A DNA stretch of 64,000 nt from Salvator merianae (GCA_003586115.2 QVOM02000034.1:112842376-112906375); one strand, 5' to 3'. Positions 45,287 through 58,461 are shown, counted from the stretch's first letter. A program made the numbers and translations. The notes: generated by a model from the letters alone, not told the origin.

Positions 45287-45581
45287 GTGTGGACCTACTG
45301 GAGCTCTGAGAACAAGTTCCACTGGAGACCCTTGGATACTGCCAATACTGCCACTTTGATTACAGAAGGGGCTGTCTCTACTTCCAGTGAGACTTCTGTC
45401 CTTTCAATAGTCTGTCTGACGATCCCTAACAGGGCATTAACATATGTAAACTTGTTAATATGGATGGTCTAGGAGATCCAGGGTTCTGCAGCAGCTGCAT
45501 GTTGATAATGTTGTTGCTCTGTGGCATGACACATGAGGGACATTCCTTCACCTCCTCCACTGTAACCCTATTGGTGGCAGT

Positions 45582-45879
45582 AGAAGAAGAAGAAGAAGAA
45601 CTTGGTTTTTATATCCTGCTTTTCTTGGCCAAAGCTGACTCAAAGTGGCTTACAAGGTTATTGTTCACCCAAAGGCTTACATCTATCTATCTTCCGCATC
45701 ACACAATGTGATGCTCCCTATTTATCTACTTGCAATTACTTGCTTTCAAACAGCTAGGTTGGCTGGAGTTAAAGGTCAGTAAAGGGCGCTCATCCCCTCT
45801 ACACAGCAGGCAGGGGCCTTGAACTCCAATCTTCCTATTGAAAGATCAGTGCCTTAGCCTTCTGCGCCACCGTGCCTCC
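45582..45879 (-). mobile_element. tRNA-derived SINE
   Basis: Read on the minus strand, the element starts GGAGGCACGGTGGCGCAGAA, holding an A-box-like TGGCGCAGAAGGCTAAGG, and then a B-box-like GAGTTCAAGGCC, which together form an internal RNA polymerase III promoter. The 3' end is a (TTC)n run, seen as GAAGAAGAAGAA on the plus strand. The TTGGTTTTTATATCCTGC block near that end is shared with tails of other squamate SINEs. Confidence 0.8.
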
Positions 45880-45959
45880 AAGTACTGTCCTTGGTGACTC
45901 ATGACAGCTGTTTTTCATTGCTGTCTGGTTGCAACTCATTTGAAGCCAGTATAAACTAC

Positions 45960-46571
45960 ATATATCAGGGAAACAGACCATGATCTAAAGTATCTGTGGG
46001 AAGCTACTTGTTGTATGCATATCCTCTAACTGAATGAGATACTTGATGACTGGACAGACATTGACAGCAACCTCTGAAGCTGTGGACCTCTCAATGCTAA
46101 ACTGCTCTCCTAATACTCTGAAGCAGCAGATGTGGCAAGCCAATAGGTGCCTATCATGAAGTGTTTCTGGACAATGATGGGTTCTGTCATTACTATTTCC
46201 TCTTTCTGGGAAGAATATGGAACTCTTCTGTCAGGTAGAGCAGGTGTCCCCCTGTTCATGCAAAAATGCTCTGGCACTTGCACATCACCACAACACATTT
46301 GCCTACAAGTCATTGTTTCTGGGATAAACCCAGTGCTATCAGTTAACATGAGGGAGGAGTGTGACGGTGTAACAAAGGAGACATGGAAGCAGAGATCTCT
46401 GGCTATGTCATCTCTGTCACCATCTGAACAGAGCTTTTTTTTTTTTTTTCCTACCACACTATTTTCTATTGATGCTGCACTTGGCATTGCTGCATCAGAA
46501 CTCTGGTACAGAGCAATACAGCTGTGCACTGCTGCAGGAATGCGACATACTATGTTATCATGGGTGGTCAT
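45960..46571 (-). pseudogene. PIF/Harbinger transposase fossil
   Basis: PIF/Harbinger transposases are DDE enzymes that move Harbinger DNA transposons. The minus strand reads IGTYWLATSAA at about 46125-46160. After a frameshift and stop near 46110-46125 it continues as FRVLGEQFSIERSTASEVAVNVC. Together these match the helix-turn-helix-like part before the catalytic domain, where functional proteins have a YWLATS...YR-x-x-G-x-x-F-G-x-x-x-S-T pattern. Upstream residues (TEPIIVQKHF) also fit. The catalytic DDE part, expected at lower coordinates, is not recognisable; a SINE lies at 45582-45879. It is non-functional. Confidence 0.65.
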
Positions 46572-48975
46572 TTTCCCTGTTTTGTCTCATGAAGATACAC
46601 ACAGTTCCATCCCCACTCCTTCCCTTGCTGCATCTCATCAAGAAGCACAGGATTACATGGCAGAAAAACTACGGAAAATAGAAATTCCTGAGCCATGTCT
46701 TTAGGAAAGGCCATTAAGGTGGTCCCTCAAAGGGGTGGGATGATATGGAGTTGGAATGACACGAGCCATGACCAATGGTAAGGAGGAAGCCATAACCATG
46801 GTTCATTATGGAAAGGCAGCTTTGTGACAGAAAGATGCCACTGGGTAAATGTATACAAACATGGGTCCCTGGTTTGGGCTGAATGATGTCATCAGTTTGG
46901 ATGCTACTTCCCAAGACCACCTTCACTTCAAGCTGTCTCTTCCAGAGGAAAATACTTAAATCAGTTATATATGGATGAGGTCTGTATGTCATTCTTCCAG
47001 ACACCGTTGTTGGTCAGTTCTTCCAACATTCAACTAAATGGTCTGGCGATTTTGAAGAAATTCAACTCTCTTGCTGAAGACTAAGTCATTCTTGTTGAGT
47101 GCTTTCGATGATGAATAATCCTATGCTTTGTGAAACACAGTGCACTGCCCCCCGCCCCCATTAGGTCATAGAAACCAACAGATTATCTAATGCACTGTCT
47201 ATTTCTCTTGGGGTGAATTTACTGTATATGTTCTTTTTTCAAGCCTGTTGAACAAAAAGCCAACCCAAGCATGCTTTGGTCATCCCAGGAGGTAGTTCAA
47301 ATGTCCACTGCCCAAGTGCTGGCAGTTGTCCTGTTTTGTGGCCACTATTATGACCATTTGCAACTGTCAGCCAGCCAGCTCAACTTGCAGTGAGTAACTA
47401 TGCAGTCACTGCTATCTGAATCAAACAAACAGGGTCAGGGTGAGTATGGGATGTTCAACTCTCAGGGCACCCTGTCCCTTGCCTCAGGGCTTTCAAGCCA
47501 GTTTGTGGCAAGGAAATAGATAAATCCCCTGCATTGATGACAATTCTTAGTCTTTTGAAAGTGATAAGTGTGGCCTCTGTCTATCACAACTAGTTAGAGT
47601 GCACTGCCATTGTTCATAAATTCAAACAGGCTGGACACAATGCAGTCTGTAAGACTGAGAGTAGAGATGTGGCAAATTGCAGTCTATCAAAGCATGGACT
47701 AGAATTAGAGGCTTGGATTGTCAGGTGCTTTAACCAACAGTTCCAGCTTCCATCATCACCTTTACCTAAGGGAATTCACTTCCATCCTGCTACACAATTG
47801 GTGCCATTTTAGCCCCCTCTATGGGCAAGGTTGTGGCACATGTATCTCTTCCGCTTTTCTTCTTTCACTGCTTTTCTTTTCTTATGTTACTGCCTTCATT
47901 CATAGCTAGGTTCTCATTGCAATTTTATGCTTTCCCTATTTAATACATTATGTCAAACTAAAGGAGATGCTTCCGTAGTCTCTCAAATACTGTAATATTG
48001 CCCTCCCCACTAATCTCTTTGCCAACTGAGCTTCTAAAACCACCCACCTAGCTTTTGCCGTATTAGAGCACAAGGTGAGTCCTGAAGCAATTTACCTTCT
48101 TGACCAATTTCCCTTTCCAAAACTTTCTGTCCCCATCTAGTAATATCCTCCAAGCTTTCAAGCATTTCTGTGTGGGAAGTTGAGCTGTTTCTCTGTGTCT
48201 GGGAAATGGAGAGGGCGTGTGCTGAGTGAACAGGGAGGAGGATGGATCATGATGAGGAGAGCAGAGGCATTGTTGATAGTGCTTGCTCTCTGGATGCCTC
48301 TTTTCCCTCTCCCTCACTCAGCCACTGCTGCTTCCCTGATGGCAGGGTTGGGAGAGCCTGAAACAGCATATGTGATTGTGAGTGATGTGGTGAAGGTGTA
48401 GTTTGATGGAGTGTGTTAAATGGGGGAGAGAATAAAACCAGGGTAACAGCCTAGAAATGAATGAAAGCAATGATTGGGCAGGCTGTAGCTGATAAGAGAA
48501 AGAAGGAAAACAGGAGAGTCATGCATGTTGATGCACATTGATGTGCACTACAGTTCTGCCCATGGAGGGGGCTACGTAGTGGGAATGACCATGAAGTAGC
48601 ATGGAGGTGAGTTCCTTCACCTCTTGGATATGACTCCTTACTTGAGTCAGGTAAAGGTGCCAAGCAGAGCCAGGACTGTCAGTTAAAAACACCTAAAAGT
48701 CCCAGCCTCTAACTGAAATTTGTGCTGTGTTGTGCAGTTTGACATGTCCCTAACTGAGAGTCCATGTATCACAGCAGATAATGAAAAAAAGAAAAGGAGG
48801 GAATCAGAACCAAACTTGAATTTTTGGAAGTGACCTATATCTACATTTTCCCCCTAACACTGATGAGCCTCAAGAAAATGCTGAAAAAACTTTAATTCAC
48901 CTTGACCTTTAATTGTGAAAATAAGGCTGAATCTAGACAAGAAGGGGAAGGCACTTTAACAAAAGCAGTTTGCTT
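46572..48975. other. Unassigned; part may belong to the Harbinger copy
   Basis: The minus-strand frame at 46714-47004 (96 codons) lies upstream of the transposase fossil and might be part of the same element, but I see no motif. The rest is unique sequence. Confidence 0.3.
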
Positions 48976-48980
48976 CTCTT

Positions 48981-49250
48981 TAAGTAAAAGTGTCTGCTCT
49001 GTCAAATAGCAGAAAGACTTTCTTCATTGCAATTTGATGGGCAGGGGAAGCTTGCTCCCTGCCTGCAGGAATGGATGTCATTTTAGCACTGATTGTGCAT
49101 GGAGGAGGGCTTTCCACCCACCCCTGCAGGATCAGATGTAAAATGACATCCAATTCTGTGCAGGAAAGCAAGCCTCCCTTGTCCTTCCAATGGCTGTGAA
49201 GAAACTCTTCCTACCATTTGACAGGTGAAGAGAAGGGCTTCTTCTGCCCT
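48981..49250. mobile_element. Long inverted repeat, probable MITE core
   Basis: The left arm (48990-49090) carries CTGTCAAATAGCAGAAAGAC, TTTCTTC and GGATGTCATTTTA. The right arm (49137-49250) carries TAAAATGACATCC, GAAAGCAAGCC and CCTACCATTTGACAG. The arms are about 100 bp with moderate identity. The outer ends may extend to GGCTGAATCTAGACAAG at about 48922. Confidence 0.6.
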
Positions 49251-49254
49251 CTGT

Positions 49255-52200
49255 ATTGCTGCAGAGGTCCTTGCTCTGAAACAGAAGGTGTGTGTGGGGG
49301 TTAAAGATAGTGAATGCCCTCCCTGGACCATTCCCTGTCCTTGAAAAGAGAAAACATTGCTAAAGGGACCTGCAGGTCCACTCAAATGGCAGCAGCATGG
49401 CAGCAGAATGGCCACTGTTGTATGTCAGACAAGATAAATTGAAGTGCTCCTAGAGCCCTTCAACCCACTCTGCCACTACAGTGCCTTAACAACACCTGAT
49501 GTAGCATAAGGGAGGAAGAGTGTGGCATCCAAGCAGGCAGCATGTTCTTTCTCTGTTTTGATTGTGCAAGGAAGGTACAGTGTCAAGTAGACACTGTGCC
49601 CTCAGTGCATACTCAATGCACCATAATGGTACCATGTGCATCCACCCTACATGGTATTACTGTAACCTGGACAATCTGATGTATATTTTAAAGAATTATT
49701 TTTGAATAGCGTATTGTTATAATGGAATGAGAATTTTATGACTGTGAGCTGCTCTGGCCTCATTTTGAAAAAAGAAAACAAAAAACCTAGTAATCAGTTT
49801 GGGCATCAAGATAGAGCAGACAAATAATAGAAGTTTTTTGAAGCAGGTTTGGCCAGATCTTGAAACTAAAGCTGAGATTATAGCAATGGGTGTGTATTCA
49901 AAAACAAATAATAAGCAGCTGAAAGTATATTAGATATTTTCAGCAACATTATGAATGCAACAAAGCGGCTCAGGAATTTTAAGGCGAATAACCACACACA
50001 TTTCTCTGAGAGTAGCAGCTACTGAATTAACTGGGGCTTACCCTGGAGTAGATAAACACAAATTTGCATTTTCAGCAACAAAAATATGGACAGAGCACAG
50101 CAAGTTGTTGGAGGATATATTGAGTGTAGTATCCTTGTTTTGCACTTTTGATTTCAAAGAATTTCACAAAAAATAAATAACTACACCACCTTGGTTTCAG
50201 TGATAGCTGCAGTGACCATGATATGTGGTGAGGTTTATGGTGACAGCCATCTTCATCGTCAAGTTAGAATCAAGATATCTTATTTACATTTGTATGCATG
50301 CTATGCACTATTTTTGAGCAATGACATATCATCAGTCCTTGCTTCATGGATTTATTGAGATGACTGGTGGAAAGATTAGTACAAAAGGTGGGAACAGAAA
50401 TAAAAAGGAAACTGCAGAAATGCCACTATGCTTTCCTTATGAAGCGAATTAAACAGTGATACATATCTGTAAGGGTAGAAAGGCAATGAACTGCAGAAGA
50501 GTTGCTTAAATATTTCCTCTAAAATGAAACCACCTACCACCCTTAATGGAAGCTTAATCATATCCTGGGCAGGTTCCAAAGAATGAAAGGCAATCAGCTA
50601 GGAGAACAAATATGAATGGATCCACTGACTCCTGATGGTCTTCTACCAAATGTGCTTTTTACTTTACCTTGACAAATCCCTGTTCAAGAACAGTCATTTG
50701 AATAATGGTATGTAACTCTTTCCAGTGATGTCCTCTGCTTTAGAACTTTGGAGTGACATGAGCAGGGCAATCATACAAAACTGAAAGCCTGACTTTGGTC
50801 CAAGTTATGGAAGTTGATGTAGGAGGTTGGAAAAATGTTCTTGTGATGTTTGGCTCACAATCAGTGCGCCAAATATCAACCCCAAACCTCTGTCTTTCAT
50901 AAATGTTTCATTAGAATTATCCCTAAACATTACAGCGTTGAACCCCAGAATGTCTAGCATGCTTATTTTAATTTGGTTGCTACCAAGAATCTCACCTGGA
51001 TGGAATATCAGAAAGAAGTCTTAGGAGATTAGATAGATAATCCCTCCATGCTGGGAGTTGTATTTCTTCAATTAAGCATCCATTGGACGCAAAGAGCCAA
51101 GCAGTCCTGACAAGAAAGGAAGATATCATTGAAGCTCTGACTCTTGAGTGGTTTTCTGGAGTCAGTTTAAATTATCAGTTAATAGATAGCTATTGCACAC
51201 ACTCCTCTCCTTCAGTGAAACTGTATGATGTATATTATATCAGCATCAGTCGTTAATGAAGTTTCATTAACACAGACAGTGCCATATTAATTGAAGCTGC
51301 ATATTTAATTCTTTTTTTCCAGGGAGGACTGATCAGCATCGTAGCTGTCAAAAAAGGACAGAACATGTCTGTCTTTGCCTTCCACATTTTAAAATACAGT
51401 TCATTTTTGAACTATGTCAAGGAATTCCAGAAGTTCAGCTTCAGAGCTTTGTATGGAATATGAAAGACTTTGCCTTCTATAATAGCTGTGGAGGTTTTGC
51501 AGGAGGTCCATCTGAAATGACAGGAGAAGGAGATTCTCAGTGGTGAAAATGATTGCCACTAGTAGCACTTGTTGGTATAGAAAACAACCATATGGTTAGA
51601 ATTTAACTGTGAGTATATATAGTATGTATTTACATGGGTCACTAAAGAACCAGAAGCACAATACCTTCATTGAATGAAAGTATCTTTTTTCAAAAGAAAA
51701 GTACAATTGTTGTGCATGTGTAATCAACCTGGAGGTTTCCAATTAGGGCAATTTAGGCTAGCAATCTAATCAAAAGATTCCTAAATTAACACCTCAGGAT
51801 CCTGCAGATTCACTGATGTGGCCTCTGCATTCAAAAACAAGTGGAGTCTTGCTTCATGCTTGAACAAAAAAGAAAAGGAAAATTTCATATAGGCTGCAGA
51901 GTAGACCTTTGACTTCTTGCCCACTTCAGTAGCCTCTATGGCCATTTCTTCATATACTTGCTGTATTCTGGAACAGGATGGGAATAGCTTGGTCCATGAC
52001 AGGCAAATTGTCTCACTTTAGGACAGGTTGCTGGTGGGGCAGGATAGGACCATCTGCATTTCAGACAGCCTGTGCCATCCCAGGCCCAGCTGCAGGCTTC
52101 AAAGCCTAGGCACAGCCTTCCAAGTAAGTACTCAACACATTCTGACTTCTGGCACCACTTCTGGTTGTATTTTCATGTGCACCACTGAAAAAGGGCCTCC

Positions 52201-52335
52201 TGGTGTAATCTAGACTTTGGGAATGTGCTATCTGCATACCCTGCATACAGAGGGTAATCCAATTGTAGACTACTTTTGAAAAGCCTACTGCAGGAGTGGG
52301 ATAAGGTGTCATTTTGACAGGCTGTCCTGGTCTAT
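49255..52335. other. Unique sequence; conserved non-coding candidate at 51190-51560
   Basis: No transposon signature is recognised. The part at 51240-51310 is notable for TTAATGAAGTTTCATTAA, a palindrome of homeodomain-type sites, followed by CATATTAATTGAAG. Confidence 0.3.
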
Positions 52336-52339
52336 AGCT

Positions 52340-52480
52340 TCATCTGGGTGTGGTTAAAATGTCCTACAAATGGGAGGGGCCTCTCTGGTCTGCATTAGCA
52401 TGTGGCCAAAAGAGACCTAGAACCAGACCATGTTCTGGTCTACTGTCCAGTGTGGAAAAGACATTTGTCATCTAACATAG
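52340..52480. mobile_element. Partial MITE, family C
   Basis: GGGAGGGGCCTCTCTGGTC, then GACCATGTTCTGGTCTACTG and TCCAGTGTGGAAAAGACA match the right part of the copies at 2900-3290 and 58462-58874. Confidence 0.5.
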
Positions 52481-52802
52481 CTACCAAGTCTGAGGGCAAG
52501 AACAATGATTTGGGGGGTCTGGGCAGGTGGTATGACAGATCATCTTTCCACCCCACACTTTATAAGTCTTGTCTTATGCCTCTTAACAGATCATATGTTC
52601 TGTGCCCTCAGTTTAAAATCATGACATGGATGATGTGACTCCTTAAAAAAAGAGAGAGAAATGAGGTTTAGATGGAAAACAGGGTTCCCCCCAAAGCTCT
52701 AAAATAGGACATTTAACTTAACTTTATTCAGAAGCTGCTCTAGAAGTATGGCTGCCAGGGTCACACTTCATATAGTGGATTTTGAATAACAAAATATTTT
52801 TT

Positions 52803-52822
52803 ACACACACACACACACACAC
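52803..52822 (+). repeat. AC dinucleotide microsatellite
   Basis: About ten AC units. Confidence 0.95.
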
Positions 52823-53600
52823 TTTAAGCCTTCTTGGGTATGGCTCACAAATTGAGTTTGGTACCTGCCTAGAAGCTCATAAGTTCTGGGAATTGCACTC
52901 AAAAGTCCATGTGTATTGGCACACTGCTTATTACACCTTTTTGCTTTTTGACAGCTTTAAGTTTTGTAGTCTGTTGCTGGCAGGGCTGGTAGGTACTTGG
53001 TCTGTGCAAAAAGGGTTCTGCTCACCCAGATGATCCAAGCAGCACAGAGATTCCACTTGAAGCTCTGCATGTTTTCCTACCATTCTCCCACTCCTGAGCC
53101 AACTAACAGGTTGGTAGGTTCCTTTCAGCCCAATACGTGGCTCTGTTTGGATGGAACTGTCTTTTTCATTACCAGTTTTTACCTGCAAAATGCTTGCCTT
53201 TCTTTACATTCACATTAGTGGAAAGGTGCAGACACCTTGGTACTTTATCACTCCATCTCAGATTCTGAAGTGCAGGTAAGTGCCCTTCCCCAACCCGGGA
53301 GTCTACACAAACTTTGTGCTCATAATTGACACAGCAGTTTTCTGAAAACTGGTTCAGCAGCCGAATTTGCGTACCTTTACTGCAATGTATGATTGTACCT
53401 CAGTGCAGGGAGAGAAGAAGAAATTTCTTTGACATGAACCTCAGTGTTCTAATGCTTATTTGGGACAGTAGAGAAGAAATGGGCAGGGAATACTCAAATA
53501 GGCAGCAGTAAAGGTGCTCTGGAGTTGAGCATAACTCCTGAGAAATCCATGGAGACATTTGGCATTTTTCTTGGCAAAATTATGGAAGTACTCTTCCACT
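52823..53600. other. No recognisable feature
   Basis: Unique sequence; frames are short and unassigned. Confidence 0.4.
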
Positions 53601-53604
53601 GGTT

Positions 53605-53675
53605 TCTTCTGAGGAGATCAGTCCTGGGATCTTCTGCAAGCAAAGCAGATGCTCTACTACTGAGCTACAGACACC
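53605..53675 (-). mobile_element. tRNA-derived SINE head
   Basis: The minus strand reads TGTAGCTCAGTAGTAGAGCA, an A box, then TTTGCTTGCAGAAGATCCCA. This head recurs in squamate SINEs. The B box is degenerate and no cloverleaf closes, so it is not a tRNA gene. Confidence 0.75.
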
Positions 53676-53879
53676 CAAATTACTGCTGACCATGCTTCCT
53701 GAATAAGGGGAAACTCTAATAAGCTAAGCAACACACAGTTATGCACAATTTACTTGAGCAGCTGATAGCACATTTGACAAATATATGTAGAGTCTTGGGC
53801 ACACATGTTATGTACTGAAGTGACCTCAGTTATCTGCCCAGGAACTGCCTTGGCAAGGATGCGCTCCTTATGCTGAAGT

Positions 53880-54760
53880 CCTCCATTGCTATTCTGGCAC
53901 CCACAATATTTGATGCCACATTACAATATTGGCACTATCTTTTTTAATAAAGACATCAATATCAGTTAGCATTGAAACATGTCTCTGAAAAACAAAAATC
54001 AACAAAAATTGCTGCTAATTCCCCATTTTGCAGATGATTGCTCTATAAAAACAAAGTGACTCTCCCTTTAAATCAAAACCTGCACAAAGTTAATTAATGC
54101 ATTCCACTAGATGTCATGGTATTTTGGATTCACCCTCACAGCGCTCCATACTTCGAACTAGTTCTTGTAGATGAAATGCATGCATCCAGGCAACGTTATT
54201 TCCATTTCACTGTCTTGGCTCCTTTCTTGTACCATTCTGTGTTTTCCTTTTCTTGTTTGTCCTGTCAATCAAGAAAAATGCATTTCTGGGTTTTACTTAA
54301 CATTAGTAATGAACAGTTGCACATGCTGGAAATGCCACTACTAACGTAGAACTACCAAAGCCTATGCTGTCAATAAAATTGAAGGGGCATAATTCTCATC
54401 TCTACCCTTTAATAAATATAGAGTCAATTTAGATAGGAGGAGGAGGAAGTGCACTCGCATTCAGAGACAACAACGCTGAGATATGTATAGAAGATTAAAA
54501 GACTACTTCTATCTTGAAAACTTCTGAGAATGGAAGACCTAGAAAACCTTTGCTATCAGTAGTTCTGTTTAGCTTTTCAGCACATCCTATTTCTTTTTGT
54601 AGTTTTTCATGAGATAAAACATTTCTCTGGGTGATCATGGGCAGATGGATATCAATAACAAATCCACTGACGGCAAAGTTAAAATGTATTTTTCAAGCCA
54701 TCACAGTTTGTTCTAGCAACACTTAATGAAGCTTCATTGAACTGTAATAATTTTTTATTT
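53880..54760. other. Unique AT-rich block, candidate conserved non-coding DNA
   Basis: The block is non-repetitive, with words such as TTAATTAATGCATTCC, GATGAAATGCATGCATCC and CTGTCAATCAAG. No reading frame has a domain. Listed as a candidate on character alone. Confidence 0.25.
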
Positions 54761-54907
54761 TTTCTATTCTTTTGCAAAGTGCTTTAGTATTTAAGATTTT
54801 TTTCTTTTTATGTTTAAAAATATGTTTCTGAAATATGTTCTATACCATCAAGTTGTCTTGACTTGGATCCAAATTGGCAGCAAATTTCAACAGATAACCA
54901 TTTTGAC

Positions 54908-55085
54908 AAGGGATTATTTATTTACTTATTTATGGCATTTATATTCTCCCTTTCTTCCAAAGAGCTTAAGGTTTTGCACACCATTTTCTACCTTTCCATT
55001 TTCCCCCACAGCAGTGCTGTGAGGCAGGTTAGGCTGAGAGATTGTGACTGGTTCGAGATCACCCAGTGAGTTTGCTATTGGAACT
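54908..55085 (-). mobile_element. SINE, 3' part without its tRNA head
   Basis: TTATTTATTTACTTATTTATG, then CTCCCTTTCTTCCAAAGAGC, GTGCTGTGAGGCAGGTTAGG and GATCACCCAGTGAGTTTG is the reversed body and tail of a common squamate SINE. The tRNA head expected to the right is missing. Confidence 0.75.
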
Positions 55086-55089
55086 GCTC

Positions 55090-56145
55090 TAGACATATTC
55101 TTAGCAGTTTTCTCTCATACACAGAGGAACATTAAGGACCACAGGTTTGGTTTAACTGTTAATGGGTTGGAGCTGATCCCAAAGTTGGGAGAGGAGTATC
55201 TTTACTGAAATTTGGAAGGCACACAAGGAACAACTTTATTAAAGTCAAGCCAAATCAAATACAAGTGGCATTCAAACAGCAAGTGACAATTTTTGAAGAG
55301 TAAGCAGCAAAAATAAAACATTTTCAATGAAGCACAAATTAGTCAAACGGCAATATGTAACTGATAGTAGGAAAATGCTTGAACTAACAGCAGGAAGACA
55401 CTTTAAACTGGACATTAGTCTAGTGGCAATGTGTACAAAGAAGGGAACTATAACTGTGGTTGAAACAAGAGACAAAAGTTTATAGCATGAGGAGTGGAGC
55501 ATTATCTATGTTTATGGAAAGAAACACACAGTTTCCAGGAAAAAAAATTTCTGGTGTCCTTCTGCCTTAATTGTGGCAAAGTGTGCAATTAAGCAAACAC
55601 GGAAGTGAAATAGAGAAATCGTTTAGGGAAAGATTTGGAAAGCAGGGAGAATTATACTTTTCTTGAAGTCTTGCTTTGATCGGGGAAGCTCTTCTTTGTA
55701 AAAGTACCAAAGCACACTCACTCACACACACATGGGCTGGCAGGGAGATTGCAAGCCTCAAAGAAACAGACTTAAGGGAAGGCAGAAGTGCTAGAGTTCT
55801 GCCTCTTATTACCAGTGAAGTGAGATAGATGATCCTGGAAATCAGTGCATTAATCAGTCTTCCTAACCTCACAAGAAATCACGTCTGATTATAAATCTGC
55901 CCCACAGTTAGAGAGAGATCAAGTCACCTTCATACTTTCACATGCAGCAAGCCTGTGGGAAGGGACAGCAAGCTTAAGCCTAGTCTCCAGAATAATTTAA
56001 GTGAAGTGATCAGCCCATAGCTCTCTGGAACCCAGCTCATAGCTCATGAAGTTCAGGATGAAGTTCAACTTTTGTCACGAGACAGATGTAGAGGATCCAG
56101 TGAAATCTTGTAATGTGGTGGACCCTGGAATCAGATCAGAGACAC
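55090..56145. other. No recognisable feature
   Basis: Unique sequence; the 101-codon minus-strand frame at 55567-55872 has no recognised domain. Confidence 0.4.
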
Positions 56146-56147
56146 TG

Positions 56148-56578
56148 GGCCTTTCACAGTTTCCACCTTAGAATGTTTGAATTGGTACATTCAAAGATGG
56201 AATAGTCCCAATGGTGCAGTGGCCATCCACACTGCCAAAGCTGAAACAACCCAGAAATGGGCTTCCAGCACTCACAGTGTGAGTGCTGGCTTCCCCACCA
56301 TGACATTGACCATGAAAACATGTGGCTGCTGTCATGGCGACTGGGGATGTGGCATGCTTCATGTGACTGCACAGTCACAGCTGTGCCATGGCCTGCAGCA
56401 TTTACACCAGGAAGTAGGTGTGAATGCTGTGTATTGGGAGCAGTCCAGTTGTCCACAGTTGGTAGTGATCAGGAGTATCTGCAGATGCTCCTGATCACTA
56501 GAGCCTGCCTGAAATGTGGATGCACTTTGCTAGTGAATGTGCAGAGCTTCACTAGCATGTAAGTGTGAACTGGTCCAC
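56148..56578. mobile_element. MITE, family B
   Basis: The left part has a hairpin, CACCTTAGAATGTTTGAA against TTCAAAGATGGAATAG. The interior has TGTGACTGCACAGTCACAGC, CACCAGGAAGTAGGTGTG and ATGCTCCTGATCACTAG, and the right end is AAGTGTGAACTGGTCC. It aligns in order with 30385-30795. Confidence 0.65.
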
Positions 56579-56579
56579 T

Positions 56580-57028
56580 GAGTTGACAAGGACACCTATT
56601 TTTATACCCAACAACCTATGCTAGGACCAGATGGGAAAACAAGCTGCTCAACTGGTGAAAAGGGGTAAACAAGGAAGTTGAGCAACATTCAGTTTTTCCA
56701 AGTAATGTGAACACATTGCATTAATCAAGCCAATCATTCAATTTGGGCACCCACATTATCTGGCAGCTACTATCAAGGCATGAACCTTTAACAGTTTAAA
56801 TGTTGCCTTTCAAATTGTCAGGATTATGTTACATGCAAAACAGTTTTTAACAGGAAAAACAGTGTCAAAGATTCTAAGAAGGAGAGTGTGCTATGATGAT
56901 GGTATGGGTTCCAACTCCATGATTTCTATTGCTTGAAAAGGGATACTGGCCTGAATGCAAGGTCCATTGCTATAAATGTCATCTGGCACCAACCCAGGTT
57001 TCTGGTACACATGGAAAAAGTCATGTCA
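56580..57028. other. No recognisable feature
   Basis: Unique sequence. Confidence 0.4.
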
Positions 57029-57029
57029 T

Positions 57030-57118
57030 AGCAAGCTTTCATGGCAGGGTGGGGATTTGAACCCAGGAAGTCCTAGGTTGTAGCTCAGTGCTCTAGCCAC
57101 TATGCTACATTGACTCTC
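57030..57118 (-). mobile_element. tRNA-derived SINE head
   Basis: The minus strand reads AGCATAGTGGCTAGAGCA (A box) and CTGGGTTCAAATCCCC (B box, GGTTCAAATCC), with CACCCTGCCATGAAAGC after it. This is the standard promoter head of a squamate tRNA SINE. The body to the left is not evident. Confidence 0.85.
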
Positions 57119-57119
57119 T

Positions 57120-58460
57120 GGTTGAAGAACCCATTCATCTATTCATCCATTCTGCTTTTTCTGGCTGCGCCTTTTGATTCACTTAGCTCTTCTTTCCAGG
57201 AGCTTTCCCTTTCCCATTCCTGTTCCCTTTTCCTTTTCTTGCTACCTGCCCAACTCTCTTCCTCCCTAGATTCTCCTCCATATGGCTCTTCCCCCCCTTG
57301 ATTTAAATAGCTAGCATCTCCCTCAACTGCAAGCTTTGCTTTGCTGTAAATGAGTGTCCAGCTTTCCCTACCACTGTGTGAGAAAGCACCTAACATATAC
57401 TTCCCAGTTCCGCAGGCAGGCACGAGCATTAAACCTTCCCCATATGCTAGGCTGCCACAGAGAGCAGGTGGCAGGCAAGTCTTCAGAGAAACTATCCAGA
57501 CAGCTCACATACGCAGCAGCTGGGTCAGAAGGAGCAGGTGTGGTTGTCCACCTTACATACCTACTGGTGACTATGGATATAGGTTAGAGTGGGACCTGGC
57601 AATACCCAAATCTCCAACACATTTAGATAGCTGTAGCCTAACCTTAGTACCCCCTTCCTTTTCAGATGTGGGAAACATACAGCCATTTACCTTCTGAAGT
57701 TATAGAAAGCTGTGGGGAAAGAAAGCATGGGAAGCCATTTCAACATTCTTAAAGGCACTGCCTAAATGTTAAGTATTGTATCCTCTGGTCACCTCCCAGT
57801 TCAACTATGCTCATAGCCTTTTGATGAGGAGACACTTTTGCAAATGATCATTCCCTGGAAGCTCTTTCCCTCATCCACTCTTCAGAGTCCAAATTTGGCA
57901 AGAATTAATATGTGAGATGCTCATTTGTTAGTTACGACATTTTCTTAAATTAGGTCTTTAGCTGAAATTTCCCTCCTTAAGGTTTTTAAACCCCGCTGTG
58001 TTTTCCAGAGCCTAAGCCTATTAAGCACCTTTCATTTGATACTAAATTGCAATATATTCTGAAATGAGGAGCTCAAATATGCTTTTGAAATTTAGTGGGG
58101 AGTAGAGGGGACTGGTAAAATAATTACTTATATGAATGCAGATGCTTCCATCCAAGTTTTTAAAATATCTTTTGGTTCCCTAAGGCAAGCTGTATCTAGT
58201 GATCACCAAACCAACAGAGAAAGAAAAGGCATACATAGCTGGTTGCTATATTCGTTGCTGGATTCTGAGCTGATTGCTAATCCATGTTTCCTTTAAAGTA
58301 CTATTTATTTCACTGATATTTAGCTTAGAATATTTATTGAACTGAGATAGGTTTTTCAGACTTGAACTTACTAACCATTCAATCTCTGAGATATTAATGT
58401 TGTTTCCACATTTGGTTGGTGTGCTCCAACTATTCATACAGTAATTGTTTCCATTGTTTC
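57120..58460. other. No recognisable feature
   Basis: Unique sequence, CT-rich at 57160-57300. The 115-codon frame at 57350-57697 shows no domain. Confidence 0.4.
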
Positions 58461-58461
58461 C

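Noticed and set aside
46147..46704. 185-codon plus-strand frame
   Set aside because: It is antisense to the Harbinger transposase remnant, which explains the sequence better.
53605..53675. Possible tRNA gene on the minus strand
   Set aside because: The A box is good but the B box is degenerate and the acceptor stem is missing; typical of a SINE head.
57030..57118. Possible tRNA gene on the minus strand
   Set aside because: A and B boxes are present but the arms do not close a cloverleaf; it matches SINE heads.
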